Shown in pieces: positions 9,466 to 19,553 of a stretch of DNA of 64,000 nucleotides. Position 1 is the first letter of the stretch; each line of letters opens with the position of its first letter. The translations under genes and the position numbers were made by a program. Below the pieces are notes generated by a model. It saw nothing but the letters and a program-made list of their open reading frames with translations, ran no database searches and was not told the origin of the DNA. The DNA comes from Shimia thalassica (GTDB taxonomy: Bacteria; Pseudomonadota; Alphaproteobacteria; Rhodobacterales; Rhodobacteraceae). The DNA lies in the NCBI RefSeq assembly GCF_001458215.1, contig NZ_CYTW01000004.1, positions 124,001 to 188,000 on the forward strand. The letters run 5' to 3'.

Positions 9466-9966
9466 ATGACTGAACGTGCAATTTTGGCAGGCGGCTGTTT
9501 CTGGGGCATGCAAGATCTGATCCGCAGAATGGACGGCGTGATATCAACTCGGGTCGGCTATACCGGTGGGGACGTTCCAAACGCGACGTATCGTGATCAT
9601 GGCACCCATGCAGAAGGGATCGAAATCACCTTTGATCCATCAAAGCTGAGCTACCGACAGCTTCTCGAGTTTTTCTTCCAGATTCATGATCCGACAACGC
9701 CAAACCGTCAGGGCAATGACCTCGGCATGTCGTATCGCTCGGCGATTTACTTCGAGAACGAAACGCAAAAGGAAATCGCGCTGGACACAATCGCAGATCT
9801 GGATGCTTCTGGCATCTGGCCCGGCAAAGTTGTGACCGAAGTCGATCCGGTTGGAGATTTCTGGGAAGCTGAAGATTTTCATCAGGATTATCTGGAAAAA
9901 AATCCGAACGGATACACCTGCCATTTTCCAAGACCAGATTGGGTCCTGCCTAAACGCGCAGGCTAA
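9466..9966 (+). CDS. msrA: Peptide-methionine (S)-S-oxide reductase MsrA
   Basis: A 166-aa MsrA repairing the S-epimer of methionine sulfoxide, complementing MsrB upstream. The catalytic site is [10 protein letters not shown] at the N-terminus, with RVGYTGG and the YRSAIYF segment conserved in the family. The start at 9466 was preferred over upstream in-frame Met codons because a GGAGGAGGT site, formed inside the last msrB codons, ends five bases before it. The two genes are translationally linked. Confidence 0.93.
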   Translation: MTERAILAGGCFWGMQDLIRRMDGVISTRVGYTGGDVPNATYRDHGTHAEGIEITFDPSKLSYRQLLEFFFQIHDPTTPNRQGNDLGMSYRSAIYFENETQKEIALDTIADLDASGIWPGKVVTEVDPVGDFWEAEDFHQDYLEKNPNGYTCHFPRPDWVLPKRAG

Positions 9967-9973
9967 CATCCGG

Positions 9974-10013
9974 CCAGGACCCCGTACACGGCAAACGGTG
10001 CATGGGGTCTTGG
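9974..10013. terminator. Bidirectional hairpin between msrA and the hydantoinase gene
   Basis: Inverted repeat CCAGGACCCC / GGGGTCTTGG (one mismatch) with an inner ACGG/CGGT-type stem, located between two convergent genes. On the plus strand it is followed by TTTT a few bases on. Likely ends msrA transcription and possibly that of the opposing gene. Confidence 0.55.
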
Positions 10014-10025
10014 TCATCCGTTTTG

Positions 10026-12032
10026 TCAATCGGCCACAATCCGTGGCCGACCAGAGGCTTCTACGGTTACAAAAGCCCCGACAAAAACGTCGCGCCCCTC
10101 TGTTTGAGCCATCTTAACATCACGCGAAACCGTGAGCCGGATCCCTTCCGCGCCAGCTTGCTCGGCCTCTGACCGTGCAAGGGCCGAAAGGTGCGTTTCA
10201 AGCATTGTTAGAGCCTGTTCTGATTCAGAAACGTCTTGGGGACCTTCTTCCAAATGCACGCGATATCGACCTTCGGCGGGCGCACTTACCTCGCCTGTGC
10301 GCCGGATGGTAACGCGCCCGACAACAGCGCCCACCGCATTGGCAACACCGGCATGCGTTGGCAATTCCATCTGGCAATGCAGGCCCACGCCGACCGCAGG
10401 GTAATAGGTCGACGCAGACGCGCCAAGACCAATAACAGGCAGGTTCAGCCCCGCATCCAAACGCAACAAGCCGCGATGCCGGTCCAGCCCGCGTTGCAGC
10501 AGAACGTGACGGGCAAGCTGGGTCGGATCCAAACCAAAGTCATCGTCCTCTTCTGCAAACGCCGTTTCCAGCAGGGCCAGCATCGTTTGCTGGGTCAGTT
10601 GATCCACAATGATTTGCGCGATGTCCTTGGGTTCAGGGGCAAGCATCATACCGGCTCCGGTTCTGCGACGACCAAACAGCGCAAGAGCCTTTTCCGCGGC
10701 TTCCCGATCCCATGTATCCGCATTGCCTAGCGCGTGGCTGGCATCCGACGGCGTCACACCAGCCACCTGCACCAAACCGCGCTCAACCAGACGACGCAGC
10801 GCCTTTTGCTCCATCCGGGTGCGCAAGACGTTGCCCAACGGATGCACCAAATCGCCAACACGGTCGAGCAAGGCGGCCTCGCGTGGCCCAAGACCATCGG
10901 CCCGCAATCCGCGCACCGCGCGCACGAAACGGCCATCATATTCACCCGGGGTCGCATTTCGAAGCTGCTGATCCAAAGCGTTATGTACCGTTTCTGGCGC
11001 TTCGGTCGCGATTAGGGAAACGGGCAGTACACGGCGCGGGCCGAGTGTCACGCCACCTTGAAGGCCTTCTGTGATGAAGTGCACTTCGCTGTCACCGCCG
11101 AGACCCGTGGTGCGCATGGCCACGGCTTCTACCATGGTGCGATAGGGCCCAACGCGCGCGCCATGAGGGTCAATGGCAGGACGCCCATCCCGCAACACGG
11201 CAATGTCAGTGGTCGTGCCGCCGATATCGCTGACCAGTGCGTTCTGCGCCCCTGTCATCCAGCGGGCCCCAACGATGGACGCCGCAGGTCCACTTAGGAT
11301 CGTTTCAATCGGCCTTTCACGTGCAAAGCTGGCCGAGATAAGTGCTCCATCCCCGCGAACGACCATCAAAGGGGCCGTGATGCCAAGTTCCCCCAGACGA
11401 TCTTCTGCACGTGAAATCAAACGATCGATCATGCCAATCAGACGTGCATTCAAAACCGCGGTCATTGCACGCTTTGGCCCGTTTAACTTGGACGACAAGT
11501 GATGCGAACAACTTACCGGGCGCCCCGTCAGGTCGCCAACCATCGCTGCGGCGCGTTGCTCATGCGCTGGATTACGTGTCGCAAACTGTGAAGCCACGGC
11601 AAACCCAGACACTTCGCGACCGTGTTCCTGTAGCCAGTCATGAAGGGCCTGTTCATCCAAAGGCGACTTTTGTTCACCTGCATGGTTGTGTCCGCCCTGC
11701 AAAAGAATTGCAGGGTCACCCGCCAATGCATCCGAGAGCCCGTGTTTTTCCAGATCACTTTCGCGAAACCCGATCAGGATCAGGGCGACCCTACCCCCCT
11801 GCCCCTCGACCAAGGCATTGGTGGCCAATGTGGTCGACAATGACGCAAGTGCGATATCGGCAGGATCGGCATTGACTTGTTGCAGAACCGCCTCGACCGC
11901 TTTGCCTATGCCCTCGGCCAGATCATGGCGCGTGGTCAAAGATTTTGCAGATGCGATCACCTCGCGTTCATCCCGGATCAACACCGCGTCAGTGTATGTT
12001 CCGCCCGTATCCACCCCAAGGGACAAAGTCAT
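10026..12032 (-). CDS. Hydantoinase A / oxoprolinase-family protein
   Basis: A 668-aa protein of the HyuA/N-methylhydantoinase A family. The N-terminal DTGGTYTDAVL and central VSDIGGTTTDIAVL are the actin-like ATP-phosphate-binding motifs, followed by GLGGDSEVHF, typical of the family. These proteins open five-membered cyclic amides with ATP, normally with a HyuB partner; no hyuB lies next to it, which leaves its activity uncertain. An ACAGGAG site precedes the ATG. It follows queG on the same strand after 109 bases. Proximity to the methylated-amine operon hints at creatinine or N-methylhydantoin metabolism, but this is speculation. Confidence 0.82.
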   Translation of the reverse strand: MTLSLGVDTGGTYTDAVLIRDEREVIASAKSLTTRHDLAEGIGKAVEAVLQQVNADPADIALASLSTTLATNALVEGQGGRVALILIGFRESDLEKHGLSDALAGDPAILLQGGHNHAGEQKSPLDEQALHDWLQEHGREVSGFAVASQFATRNPAHEQRAAAMVGDLTGRPVSCSHHLSSKLNGPKRAMTAVLNARLIGMIDRLISRAEDRLGELGITAPLMVVRGDGALISASFARERPIETILSGPAASIVGARWMTGAQNALVSDIGGTTTDIAVLRDGRPAIDPHGARVGPYRTMVEAVAMRTTGLGGDSEVHFITEGLQGGVTLGPRRVLPVSLIATEAPETVHNALDQQLRNATPGEYDGRFVRAVRGLRADGLGPREAALLDRVGDLVHPLGNVLRTRMEQKALRRLVERGLVQVAGVTPSDASHALGNADTWDREAAEKALALFGRRRTGAGMMLAPEPKDIAQIIVDQLTQQTMLALLETAFAEEDDDFGLDPTQLARHVLLQRGLDRHRGLLRLDAGLNLPVIGLGASASTYYPAVGVGLHCQMELPTHAGVANAVGAVVGRVTIRRTGEVSAPAEGRYRVHLEEGPQDVSESEQALTMLETHLSALARSEAEQAGAEGIRLTVSRDVKMAQTEGRDVFVGAFVTVEASGRPRIVAD

Positions 12033-12141
12033 TGCGCGCTCCTGTTTTCCTGTCGTTCTGCCCTAGGCAACATGTTGCGACATGGCTTGCCTGAAAGCGT
12101 CACCTCTTGTCATTTTCCAAAGTCTGGAAAGCCAGTCCGCC

Positions 12142-13182
12142 TTAGTCGGAAAGTTGTTGAACAGCCCAGCGCGCCGCATCCGAAACCGTCGGGTCCGGAT
12201 CTTCACACAAATCCTGCGCCAAGGGTCGTAACCTTGGCAAACCAGAGTTCCCAATCGCGTAGAGCACATTGCGCACGAACCGGTTTCGCCCGATGCGTTT
12301 GATCGGGCTGCCCGAAAACAGGGTTCGAAACTCTGCGTCCTGCAGCTGTACCAAAGTCTCGAGGTCGGGCGCCTTGAGGTCTTCACGCGCGTGATACTTG
12401 ATTTCGCGCGCTTCGACCGCGAATTTGTTCCACGGGCAGGCCGCGAGACAGTCATCACATCCATAAATCCGGTTCCCCAAAAGCGGGCGCAAATCTTCGT
12501 CCACCGGACCATGATGTTCAATTGTCAGATACGATATGCACCGGCGTGCATCGATTTGGTTGGGGGCTGGAAAGGCATCCGTGGGACAGGCATCCAGACA
12601 GGCGCGGCATCGGCCACAGTGATCAATTTCTGCAGTATCAGGGTCTAATTCTACCGTCGTGAATACCGATCCGATAAAAAACCAGGACCCCAGATCACGA
12701 CTCACCAGATTGGTATGCTTGCCTTGCCATCCCAGTCCCGCGGCCTGCCCCAGAGGTTTTTCCGGTACGGGGGCGGTATCAACAAAGACCTTTACCTGAG
12801 TCTCGGGATCGGTTTCTGCAATCAACCAGCGCGCCAACCGCTTGAGCCGCTTTTTCACAAGGTCATGATAGTCTTTGTTTTGGGCATAAACCGAAATGGC
12901 ACCTTTGTCCGAAAGGGCATGAACCGTGGTTGGATCGTGTTGCGGCGTATAGCTTTGCCCCAGCATTATGACAGATCGTGCTTCGGGCCAAAGTGCAGCA
13001 GGATTGCCGCGCCAATGGGTGCGTTCGGCCAACCACCCCATTTGCCCATGATAACCTTGCTCTAGAAAACCGCCCAGTCCATCGGGCACATGCCCAACCG
13101 AATCCGGCCGACAGATCCGGCACAGGTCAAACCCGATCTCTTTCGCTTGAAGCAGCAGATTCTCTTTGAGCTGTGCAGACAT
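12142..13182 (-). CDS. queG: Epoxyqueuosine reductase QueG
   Basis: A 346-aa enzyme for the last step of queuosine synthesis in tRNA (epoxyqueuosine to queuosine), using cobalamin and two [4Fe-4S] clusters. The ferredoxin-type motifs [16 protein letters not shown] and [10 protein letters not shown] are both complete at about residues 192-255, followed by a C-terminal HEAT-like extension ([22 protein letters not shown]). The start is ATG with a weak GGGG upstream. It lies 82 bases after the GST gene and may share a transcript with mtgA and GST. Confidence 0.93.
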   Translation of the reverse strand: MSAQLKENLLLQAKEIGFDLCRICRPDSVGHVPDGLGGFLEQGYHGQMGWLAERTHWRGNPAALWPEARSVIMLGQSYTPQHDPTTVHALSDKGAISVYAQNKDYHDLVKKRLKRLARWLIAETDPETQVKVFVDTAPVPEKPLGQAAGLGWQGKHTNLVSRDLGSWFFIGSVFTTVELDPDTAEIDHCGRCRACLDACPTDAFPAPNQIDARRCISYLTIEHHGPVDEDLRPLLGNRIYGCDDCLAACPWNKFAVEAREIKYHAREDLKAPDLETLVQLQDAEFRTLFSGSPIKRIGRNRFVRNVLYAIGNSGLPRLRPLAQDLCEDPDPTVSDAARWAVQQLSD

Positions 13183-13264
13183 CCCCCAACACTTTCTTGT
13201 TTGTCGCGTTCAAAAGACTGCCTGCGCCGGTTCACGTCTGCAAGACACGCCGCTAGCGCGTGCC

Positions 13265-13930
13265 CTAGAAATCTAGATCAGAATAATGCGGCGGCTGCGG
13301 GAAGCCGGGGATTTGATCGGCGAGGATCGACCGGAACGCAGGGCGCGACTTAATCTTGGCATACCAATCCTTGACCACTTCGGACCGGTTCCAATCCACA
13401 TCGCGGATATAATCCAGCGAACTGAGGTGTGATGCGGCAGCAAAATCGGCAAGCGTCATTGTATCGCCAGCCAGCCACCGACGATGGTCCAGCAGCCAAG
13501 CCATGTAGTCCAGATGATACTTGATGGCCTTTGCGCCCGATTTGACATTTGTGCTGTCGGGATACCCTTTGCCCATCACCTTTTTGTTGACCCGCTCATA
13601 GAGCAGTTTTGACGTCACCTCGTGGTGGAACTTGTCATCAAACCAAGAAACCAGCCGGCGCACTTCGTAACGGCCATCAATGTCCTTGGGCATCAAAGAC
13701 GGGTCTGGATACATCTCTTCCAGATATTCGCAGATAGCGCTACTTTCGGCCATCATCTTGCCATCCATCTTGAGCACAGGAACCTTGGCGGCCGGATTGC
13801 GCCGCAGAAAATCCGGGTCCTGTTCCCAATATCGCTCTTCGACCAATTCGACCTCGATACGCTTTTCCGCGAGTACCAAGCGAACCTTGCGGCAAAACGG
13901 AGAGAGGGGGACATGGAAAAGACGATTCAT
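13265..13930 (-). CDS. Glutathione S-transferase family protein
   Basis: A 221-aa GST. The thioredoxin-like N-terminal domain contains SPFCRKVRLVLAEK and KVPVL with MAESSAICEYLEE (the glutathione gamma-glutamyl site); the all-helical C-terminal domain contains LAGDTMTLADFAAASHLS. Start at 13930 (MNRLFHVPLS) matches the usual family N-terminus; a further upstream ATG at 13990 would add 20 unconserved residues overlapping mtgA. Substrate unknown. Encoded between mtgA and queG on the same strand. Confidence 0.87.
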   Translation of the reverse strand: MNRLFHVPLSPFCRKVRLVLAEKRIEVELVEERYWEQDPDFLRRNPAAKVPVLKMDGKMMAESSAICEYLEEMYPDPSLMPKDIDGRYEVRRLVSWFDDKFHHEVTSKLLYERVNKKVMGKGYPDSTNVKSGAKAIKYHLDYMAWLLDHRRWLAGDTMTLADFAAASHLSSLDYIRDVDWNRSEVVKDWYAKIKSRPAFRSILADQIPGFPQPPHYSDLDF

Positions 13931-13986
13931 AGGCAACACGTTTATCTGTGGGGTTGTACCCTCAATGCCGTGTCGGGAAGGGATTT

Positions 13987-14742
13987 TCAATCCTCGAAAC
14001 AGGTTGACCTGCGGTCTTTGCGGATCGTTGCCGCACCATCCATGATGGCAGCAGCCCGATTTCGAACGACAGAGTTCGGTTTTGAAGCGGATCGCGTTTT
14101 AGGGGCAGGCAGAACCGCGGCCAGACGCGCGGCCTGCAGTGCGCTCAGATCAACAGGCTCGACGCCAAAGTAATGGTGCGAGGCGGCATCCACTCCAAAC
14201 ACACCTTCATCAAATTCCGCGATATTCACGTAGATCTCCAGAATCCGCCGTTTCGTCCATGCGATCTCGATCAAAGGTGTCAGCAAAGTCTCGATTGATT
14301 TTCGAACCCAGCTGCGCCCCTGCCACAGGTAAGCGTTTTTGACGGTTTGTTGCGTCAGGGTCGACGCCCCCCGCCGCCCGCCTTCGTCAAGCGCCGCGCG
14401 GATCGCTGCCACATCAAACCCCCAGTGCAAACAGAAATTCGCGTCTTCAGCGGCGACAACAGACCTCAGAAACACAGGCGCGACTTCGTCGATATCGATC
14501 CACTGATAATCGACCTCGCCGATGCGGGCTTTTTCAGATCTCATGGTCCACGTCGTTGGCGGGTCGACAATGATATAAAGAAGCACCGCAAAAATTGTGA
14601 TCGAGGCAGCCCAGATTGCGCCACGCCAGAACCACCAGCGCGTGCGTTTCACTTGCCTTGTCAGCCAGTTGTCCTGCTTTTCCAGCTGTGGACCCTTTTG
14701 CTTTTTCTCCGGCGCTTTTTTTGCTGTCGTCTTTTTTGCCAT
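13987..14742 (-). CDS. mtgA: Monofunctional biosynthetic peptidoglycan transglycosylase
   Basis: A 251-aa glycosyltransferase family 51 enzyme that polymerises lipid II into glycan strands. A Lys-rich cytoplasmic tail (about 1-35) precedes a single membrane anchor (RGAIWAASITIFAVLLYIIV, about 40-59). The catalytic region has VVAAEDANFCLHWGFD, containing the conserved EDxxF/H glutamate, and RRGASTLTQQTVKNAYL, then KRRILEIYVNIAEF. No transpeptidase domain follows, which separates it from class A PBPs. It is the first gene after the glutamate synthase terminator. Confidence 0.92.
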   Translation of the reverse strand: MAKKTTAKKAPEKKQKGPQLEKQDNWLTRQVKRTRWWFWRGAIWAASITIFAVLLYIIVDPPTTWTMRSEKARIGEVDYQWIDIDEVAPVFLRSVVAAEDANFCLHWGFDVAAIRAALDEGGRRGASTLTQQTVKNAYLWQGRSWVRKSIETLLTPLIEIAWTKRRILEIYVNIAEFDEGVFGVDAASHHYFGVEPVDLSALQAARLAAVLPAPKTRSASKPNSVVRNRAAAIMDGAATIRKDRRSTCFED

Positions 14743-14855
14743 CCGGTTTCGCGCGACCCATACCTCTTAACGAATTCTCGCGTTGTATACGCCCCGATGC
14801 AACCTCTCAACCTTGGCCAGTGGATTGTCGCCGGACAAGACTGTCTTTCTCCACA

Positions 14856-14890
14856 AAAAGCCCCGCAAGCACGGGGCCTGCGGGGCTTTT
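14856..14890 (-). terminator. Rho-independent terminator of the glutamate synthase cluster
   Basis: Perfect 12-bp stem AAAAGCCCCGCA / TGCGGGGCTTTT around an 11-base loop, lying 20 bases past the gltB stop. Read on the minus strand it ends in a run of T. The stem is symmetrical enough to work in both directions. Confidence 0.85.
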
Positions 14891-14910
14891 GCAGTCTCTT
14901 ACAATGAGGC

Positions 14911-17900
14911 TTACTCAGCCGGCATTGCCTGTACTTCTTCGGTCAAAGGTGCCGGAAGGTGCTGCAGCATCTCTTTCGGGCAAACCTGCAGGAAGTTGCC
15001 TTTTTCGATATCCCAGTGTTGCAGGATATCTGCGGCTTTGCGGCTGCCTGTTTCCTCTGCGTGGCGCTGGATCATGCCTTTCAGCTGATCTTCCCAATGC
15101 TGGACAGTGACAGGGCAGGTCACAAGCGTTTCCATGTTCATGACGCCTTCGGCTTTGCCTTCCGGATCATAAAGATAGGCCATTCCGCCGGTCATACCCG
15201 CACCAAAGTTGGCACCAATCGACCCGAGGATCACGGCAAGACCGCCCGTCATGTATTCACAACCACACGCGCCACAGCCTTCGATCACCACTTTGGCACC
15301 CGAGTTTCGAACAGCGAAACGCTCACCCGCACGGCCCGCTGCAAAGAGATAGCCGTCAGTCGCACCATAAAGAACGGTGTTACCGATAATGGTGTTTTCC
15401 GATGCCGTCAGGGGGCTGTTCATCGGTGGGCGTACCACAACGGTACCGCCCGACAGACCTTTGCCGACATAGTCATTCGCATCACCAGACACTTCGATCT
15501 TGAGACCAGGTGCCGCAAAGGCACCAAGTGACTGACCTGCAGATCCCGTCAGTTTGACGGTCAGGTGGTCATCTTGCAGCGCATTGCGCATGCCAAAGTT
15601 GCGTACAATATGCGACGAGGTGCGTGTGCCCACGGTACGGTGCGTGTTTTGCACGGCATAGGACAGTTGCATCTTTTCACCGTCTTCAAGGAAGCGGTGC
15701 GCATCACGGACGATTTCCGCGTCCAGCGTATCAGGCACAACGTTGCGATCCTTGTAGCGGTCGTAAACGATGTCCTTGGCGCCATCTACGGTGATCAGAA
15801 GCGGGTTCAGGTCCAGATCATCCAGATGTGCAGACCCACGCGAAACCTGTGCCAACAGGTCGGCACGGCCAATCACGTCATCAAGAGATTTTGCACCGAT
15901 CGACGCAAGGATTTCACGCACTTCCTGAGCGTAGAATGTGATCAGGTTCACAACCTTGTCCGCGTTACCAGTGTATTTGGCCCGCAGTTCAGGATCTTGC
16001 GTACAGACGCCCACCGGACATGTGTTCGACTGACACTGACGCACCATGATACAGCCCATCGCGATCAAGGCTGCGGTTCCGATACCGTATTCTTCGGCAC
16101 CCAGCATCGCAGCCATCACGATATCACGGCCTGTGCGCAGACCACCATCGGTCCGCAGGGTGACGCGTTCGCGCAGGTTGTTCATTGCCAGAACCTGATG
16201 CGCCTCGGTCAGACCCATCTCCCATGGCAGACCCGCATATTTGATCGAGGTTGCCGGAGACGCACCTGTGCCACCATTGTGACCCGAGATCAAAATGATG
16301 TCGGCCTTGGCTTTGGCAACACCAGCCGCAATCGTGCCGACGCCCGAAGACGCCACCAGTTTCACGGTGACCTTGCAGCGCGGGTTGATCTGTTTGAGGT
16401 CATAGATCAGCTGTGCAAGGTCTTCGATAGAATAAATATCGTGGTGCGGCGGAGGCGAAATCAGCGTGACGCCTTTGGTCGAGTGACGCAGACGTGCAAT
16501 CAGATCGGTCACTTTCATACCCGGGAGCTGACCACCTTCACCCGGTTTCGCACCTTGGGCGACTTTGATTTCCAGCTCTTCACACTGGTTCAGGTATTCG
16601 GCGGTCACACCGAAACGACCCGAAGCCACCTGTTTGATCTTGGCCGACGGATTGTCACCGTTTGGCTCTGGCACAAAGTGTGCGGGATCTTCCCCACCTT
16701 CACCCGAGTCAGATTTGGCACCAATGCGGTTCATCGCAACGTTCAGGGTTTTATGTGCCTCGGGCGACAAAGCCCCAAGCGACATACCTGGCGTGACAAA
16801 GCGCTTGCGGATTGCAGTGATCGATTCGACCTCTTCAATCGCAATAGGTTCACCAATCGGCTTGATCGCCAGCAAATCCCGCAGGTGGATCGGCGGGTTA
16901 GACTGCATTGCGGCCGAATACTGCTTCCACAATTCGTAAGAGGCGCGGTTACAGGCCGACTGCAACATGTGCATGGACTGCGCACCCCAAGCATGGGTTT
17001 CGCCAGATTTACGCGCTTTGTAGAAGCCACCAATCGGCAGAACACTCGACGTCGCGGCGAAACCTTTGGCGTGGATTTGTTCAACTTTGGTCTGAATGCC
17101 GCTGACACCGATCCCCGAGATACGCGAGGTCATTCCGGGGAAGAATTCGGCGCACATGGCGCGAGACAAACCAACAGCTTCGAAGTTCAATCCGCCACGA
17201 TAGGAGGAAATCACCGAGATACCCATTTTGGCCATGATCTTGAGCAGACCTTGGTCAATCGCATCGCGGTAACGCGCAATGGCCGTTGTCAGGTCAACAT
17301 CCAACAGTCCGCGCTCGATCCGATCCGCAAGCGAATCTTCGGCGAGGTAAGCGTTCACAACGGTTGCGCCCGAACCGATCAGAACGGCAAAATAATGCGG
17401 ATCGATACATTCAGCAGAGCGCACGTTCAAAGAACAGAAGGTCCGCAGCCCTTTGCGTGTCAGGTGCGAATGAACCGCGCTGGTCGCAAGGATCATAGGC
17501 ATCGCAACGCGATCTTCGCTTTGACCTTCGTCGCTCAGGATAATGTGCCCAGCGCCCGAGCGCACAGCATCCTCGGCTTCCGAACGAATACGTTCCAGGC
17601 CTGCTTGCAATGCGCCTGCACCTTCGTTCACGCCGAAAGTACAATCGATACGGACCACGGTATCACCGAAAGCGCCCAGCAGTTTTTCAAACTGGGCATT
17701 GCCGACAAACGGGCTTTCCAGCATGACGATTTCTGTTTGCGAGCCGTCTTCGTCCAGCACGTTCTTGAGGTTACCAAAACGCGTCTTGAGCGACATCACC
17801 CGATACTCGCGCAGCGAGTCAATCGGAGGGTTGGTGACCTGCGAGAAGTTCTGGCGGAAGAAATGGCTCAGCGGACGATATTTGTTCGACAAGACCGCAG

Positions 17901-19449
17901 ACGGGGTGTCATCCCCCATCGACGCAATCGCTTCTTTGCCATCCTCGGCCATCGGCGCGAGGATTTGCTCAAGCTCTTCCATGGTATAGCCGGCAGCGAT
18001 CTGGCGCTGGCGCAGCTCTTCGCCCGTGTAAATCGCGGTTTCCTTGACATCGGCCAGATCGCCTTCAAGATCTTTGATCTTGCCGACCCACTCGCCATAG
18101 GGGCGCGATGCCGCCAACGAGTCTTTCAACTCTTTGTCGTGGTAAAGTTTGCCCTCGGCCATATCGACAGCAATCATCTGTCCCGGGCCAAGCGCGCCTT
18201 TTTCAACAATTGTTGCCTCGTCAGTGGGCACCATGCCCGCTTCCGAGCCCGCAATAAGCAAGCCGTCGCCGGTGACGACATAGCGCATCGGGCGCAGACC
18301 GTTCCGGTCCAGACCTGCACAGACCCATTGACCGTCGGTCATGGCAAGGGCGGCAGGGCCGTCCCAAGGTTCCATCACCGAGTTGCAATAGGAATACATG
18401 TCTCTCCAGGGTTCAGGCAGCTCAACAGCCTGTTTCGACCAGGATTCAGGCACCAGCATGGTTTTCGCCATAGGTGCCGAACGCCCTGCACGCACGAAGA
18501 CTTCGAACACACCGTCCAGAGCCGCCGAATCCGACGCGCCGCCGGGCACGATTGGTTTGATGTCGTCCGCGAGTTCACCAAAATAGGTCGATGCCATGCG
18601 AATTTCATGGCTCTTCATCCAGTTCAGGTTGCCCTTCAGCGTGTTGATCTCGCCGTTGTGGGCCAACATGCGGAACGGCTGTGCCAACCACCACTGCGGG
18701 AATGTGTTTGTGGAATACCGCTGGTGATACAACGCAAAGGCGGATTCAAAACGCTCGTCTTCCAGATCGGGATAGAAAACCGCAACCTGCTCGGCCAGCA
18801 TCATGCCTTTGTAGATGATCGAACGGCACGACAGCGATGCGATGTACAGCTCGGTAATATTTGCTGCAACAGCGGCCTTTTCGATGCGGCGACGGATCAC
18901 ATAGAGTTCACGCTCGAAGGTTTCTTCGTCGACACCTTTCGAGTTCGAAATCAGGATCTGTTCGATCTCTGGGCGTGTCGCGTTGGCTTTTTCACCCAAA
19001 CAGGATGTGTCCACCGGCACATGGCGCCAGCCATAGATGCGGTAGCCCATTCTGAGAACTTCAGTCTCGACAATGGTACGGCACGCTTCTTGGGCGCCAT
19101 GATCTGTGCGCGGTAGGAAAACCTGACCAACGGCCATCAATTCGTCCAGACGCGGCTCGTGACCGGTACGACGGATTTGGTCATAGAAGAAGTGGACAGG
19201 AATTTGCACGTGAATCCCGGCGCCATCACCCGTCTTTCCGTCAGCATCAACAGCACCGCGGTGCCAGATTGCCTTTAAAGCGGTAATGCCTGCTTCGACA
19301 ACCTTGCGGCTGGGTTTCCCGTCGATAGACACGACAAGACCAACACCACAGGAAGAGTGTTCCTCTTCTTCCTTATAGAGGCCGTTTTCGGCCATCCATT
19401 TGCGCTTGGCTTCTTCTTCACGAACCCAGTTGTCGTCATACTTAGTCAT
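14911..19449 (-). CDS. gltB: Glutamate synthase large (alpha) subunit
   Basis: A 1512-aa NADPH-type glutamate synthase large subunit, normal length. Cys34 in HSSCGVGLVV is the class II amidotransferase nucleophile exposed after removal of the N-terminal propeptide. The central and FMN-binding synthase domain includes SGHNGGTGASPATSIKYAG and the 3Fe-4S ligands in CIMVRQCQSNTCPVGVC; the C-terminal beta-helix GXGXG domain includes GACGCEYMTGG. It makes two glutamates from glutamine and 2-oxoglutarate together with GltD. The gene is last in a minus-strand cluster that starts with gltD and contains two unrelated small genes between them; a strong terminator follows. Confidence 0.97.
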   Translation of the reverse strand: MTKYDDNWVREEEAKRKWMAENGLYKEEEEHSSCGVGLVVSIDGKPSRKVVEAGITALKAIWHRGAVDADGKTGDGAGIHVQIPVHFFYDQIRRTGHEPRLDELMAVGQVFLPRTDHGAQEACRTIVETEVLRMGYRIYGWRHVPVDTSCLGEKANATRPEIEQILISNSKGVDEETFERELYVIRRRIEKAAVAANITELYIASLSCRSIIYKGMMLAEQVAVFYPDLEDERFESAFALYHQRYSTNTFPQWWLAQPFRMLAHNGEINTLKGNLNWMKSHEIRMASTYFGELADDIKPIVPGGASDSAALDGVFEVFVRAGRSAPMAKTMLVPESWSKQAVELPEPWRDMYSYCNSVMEPWDGPAALAMTDGQWVCAGLDRNGLRPMRYVVTGDGLLIAGSEAGMVPTDEATIVEKGALGPGQMIAVDMAEGKLYHDKELKDSLAASRPYGEWVGKIKDLEGDLADVKETAIYTGEELRQRQIAAGYTMEELEQILAPMAEDGKEAIASMGDDTPSAVLSNKYRPLSHFFRQNFSQVTNPPIDSLREYRVMSLKTRFGNLKNVLDEDGSQTEIVMLESPFVGNAQFEKLLGAFGDTVVRIDCTFGVNEGAGALQAGLERIRSEAEDAVRSGAGHIILSDEGQSEDRVAMPMILATSAVHSHLTRKGLRTFCSLNVRSAECIDPHYFAVLIGSGATVVNAYLAEDSLADRIERGLLDVDLTTAIARYRDAIDQGLLKIMAKMGISVISSYRGGLNFEAVGLSRAMCAEFFPGMTSRISGIGVSGIQTKVEQIHAKGFAATSSVLPIGGFYKARKSGETHAWGAQSMHMLQSACNRASYELWKQYSAAMQSNPPIHLRDLLAIKPIGEPIAIEEVESITAIRKRFVTPGMSLGALSPEAHKTLNVAMNRIGAKSDSGEGGEDPAHFVPEPNGDNPSAKIKQVASGRFGVTAEYLNQCEELEIKVAQGAKPGEGGQLPGMKVTDLIARLRHSTKGVTLISPPPHHDIYSIEDLAQLIYDLKQINPRCKVTVKLVASSGVGTIAAGVAKAKADIILISGHNGGTGASPATSIKYAGLPWEMGLTEAHQVLAMNNLRERVTLRTDGGLRTGRDIVMAAMLGAEEYGIGTAALIAMGCIMVRQCQSNTCPVGVCTQDPELRAKYTGNADKVVNLITFYAQEVREILASIGAKSLDDVIGRADLLAQVSRGSAHLDDLDLNPLLITVDGAKDIVYDRYKDRNVVPDTLDAEIVRDAHRFLEDGEKMQLSYAVQNTHRTVGTRTSSHIVRNFGMRNALQDDHLTVKLTGSAGQSLGAFAAPGLKIEVSGDANDYVGKGLSGGTVVVRPPMNSPLTASENTIIGNTVLYGATDGYLFAAGRAGERFAVRNSGAKVVIEGCGACGCEYMTGGLAVILGSIGANFGAGMTGGMAYLYDPEGKAEGVMNMETLVTCPVTVQHWEDQLKGMIQRHAEETGSRKAADILQHWDIEKGNFLQVCPKEMLQHLPAPLTEEVQAMPAE

Positions 19450-19553
19450 TGGGTCTCTCCTTGTTCCTAGGGGATGGCGTACCCATCACGTCCTTGGTCA
19501 TCTTTTCAGCCGTATGTCGCATACAGCGTGTCATTTCATTTCTTTGCGAAAGC

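Noticed and set aside
13931..13990. Longer GST start overlapping mtgA
   Set aside because: The extra 20 residues are not GST-like; the internal Met at 13930 gives the standard N-terminus.
15565..19116. Long open frame of 1183 codons antisense to gltB
   Set aside because: It lies entirely inside gltB, is rich in rare combinations of His, Arg and Cys, and has no family resemblance; it is a by-product of codon bias on the opposite strand.
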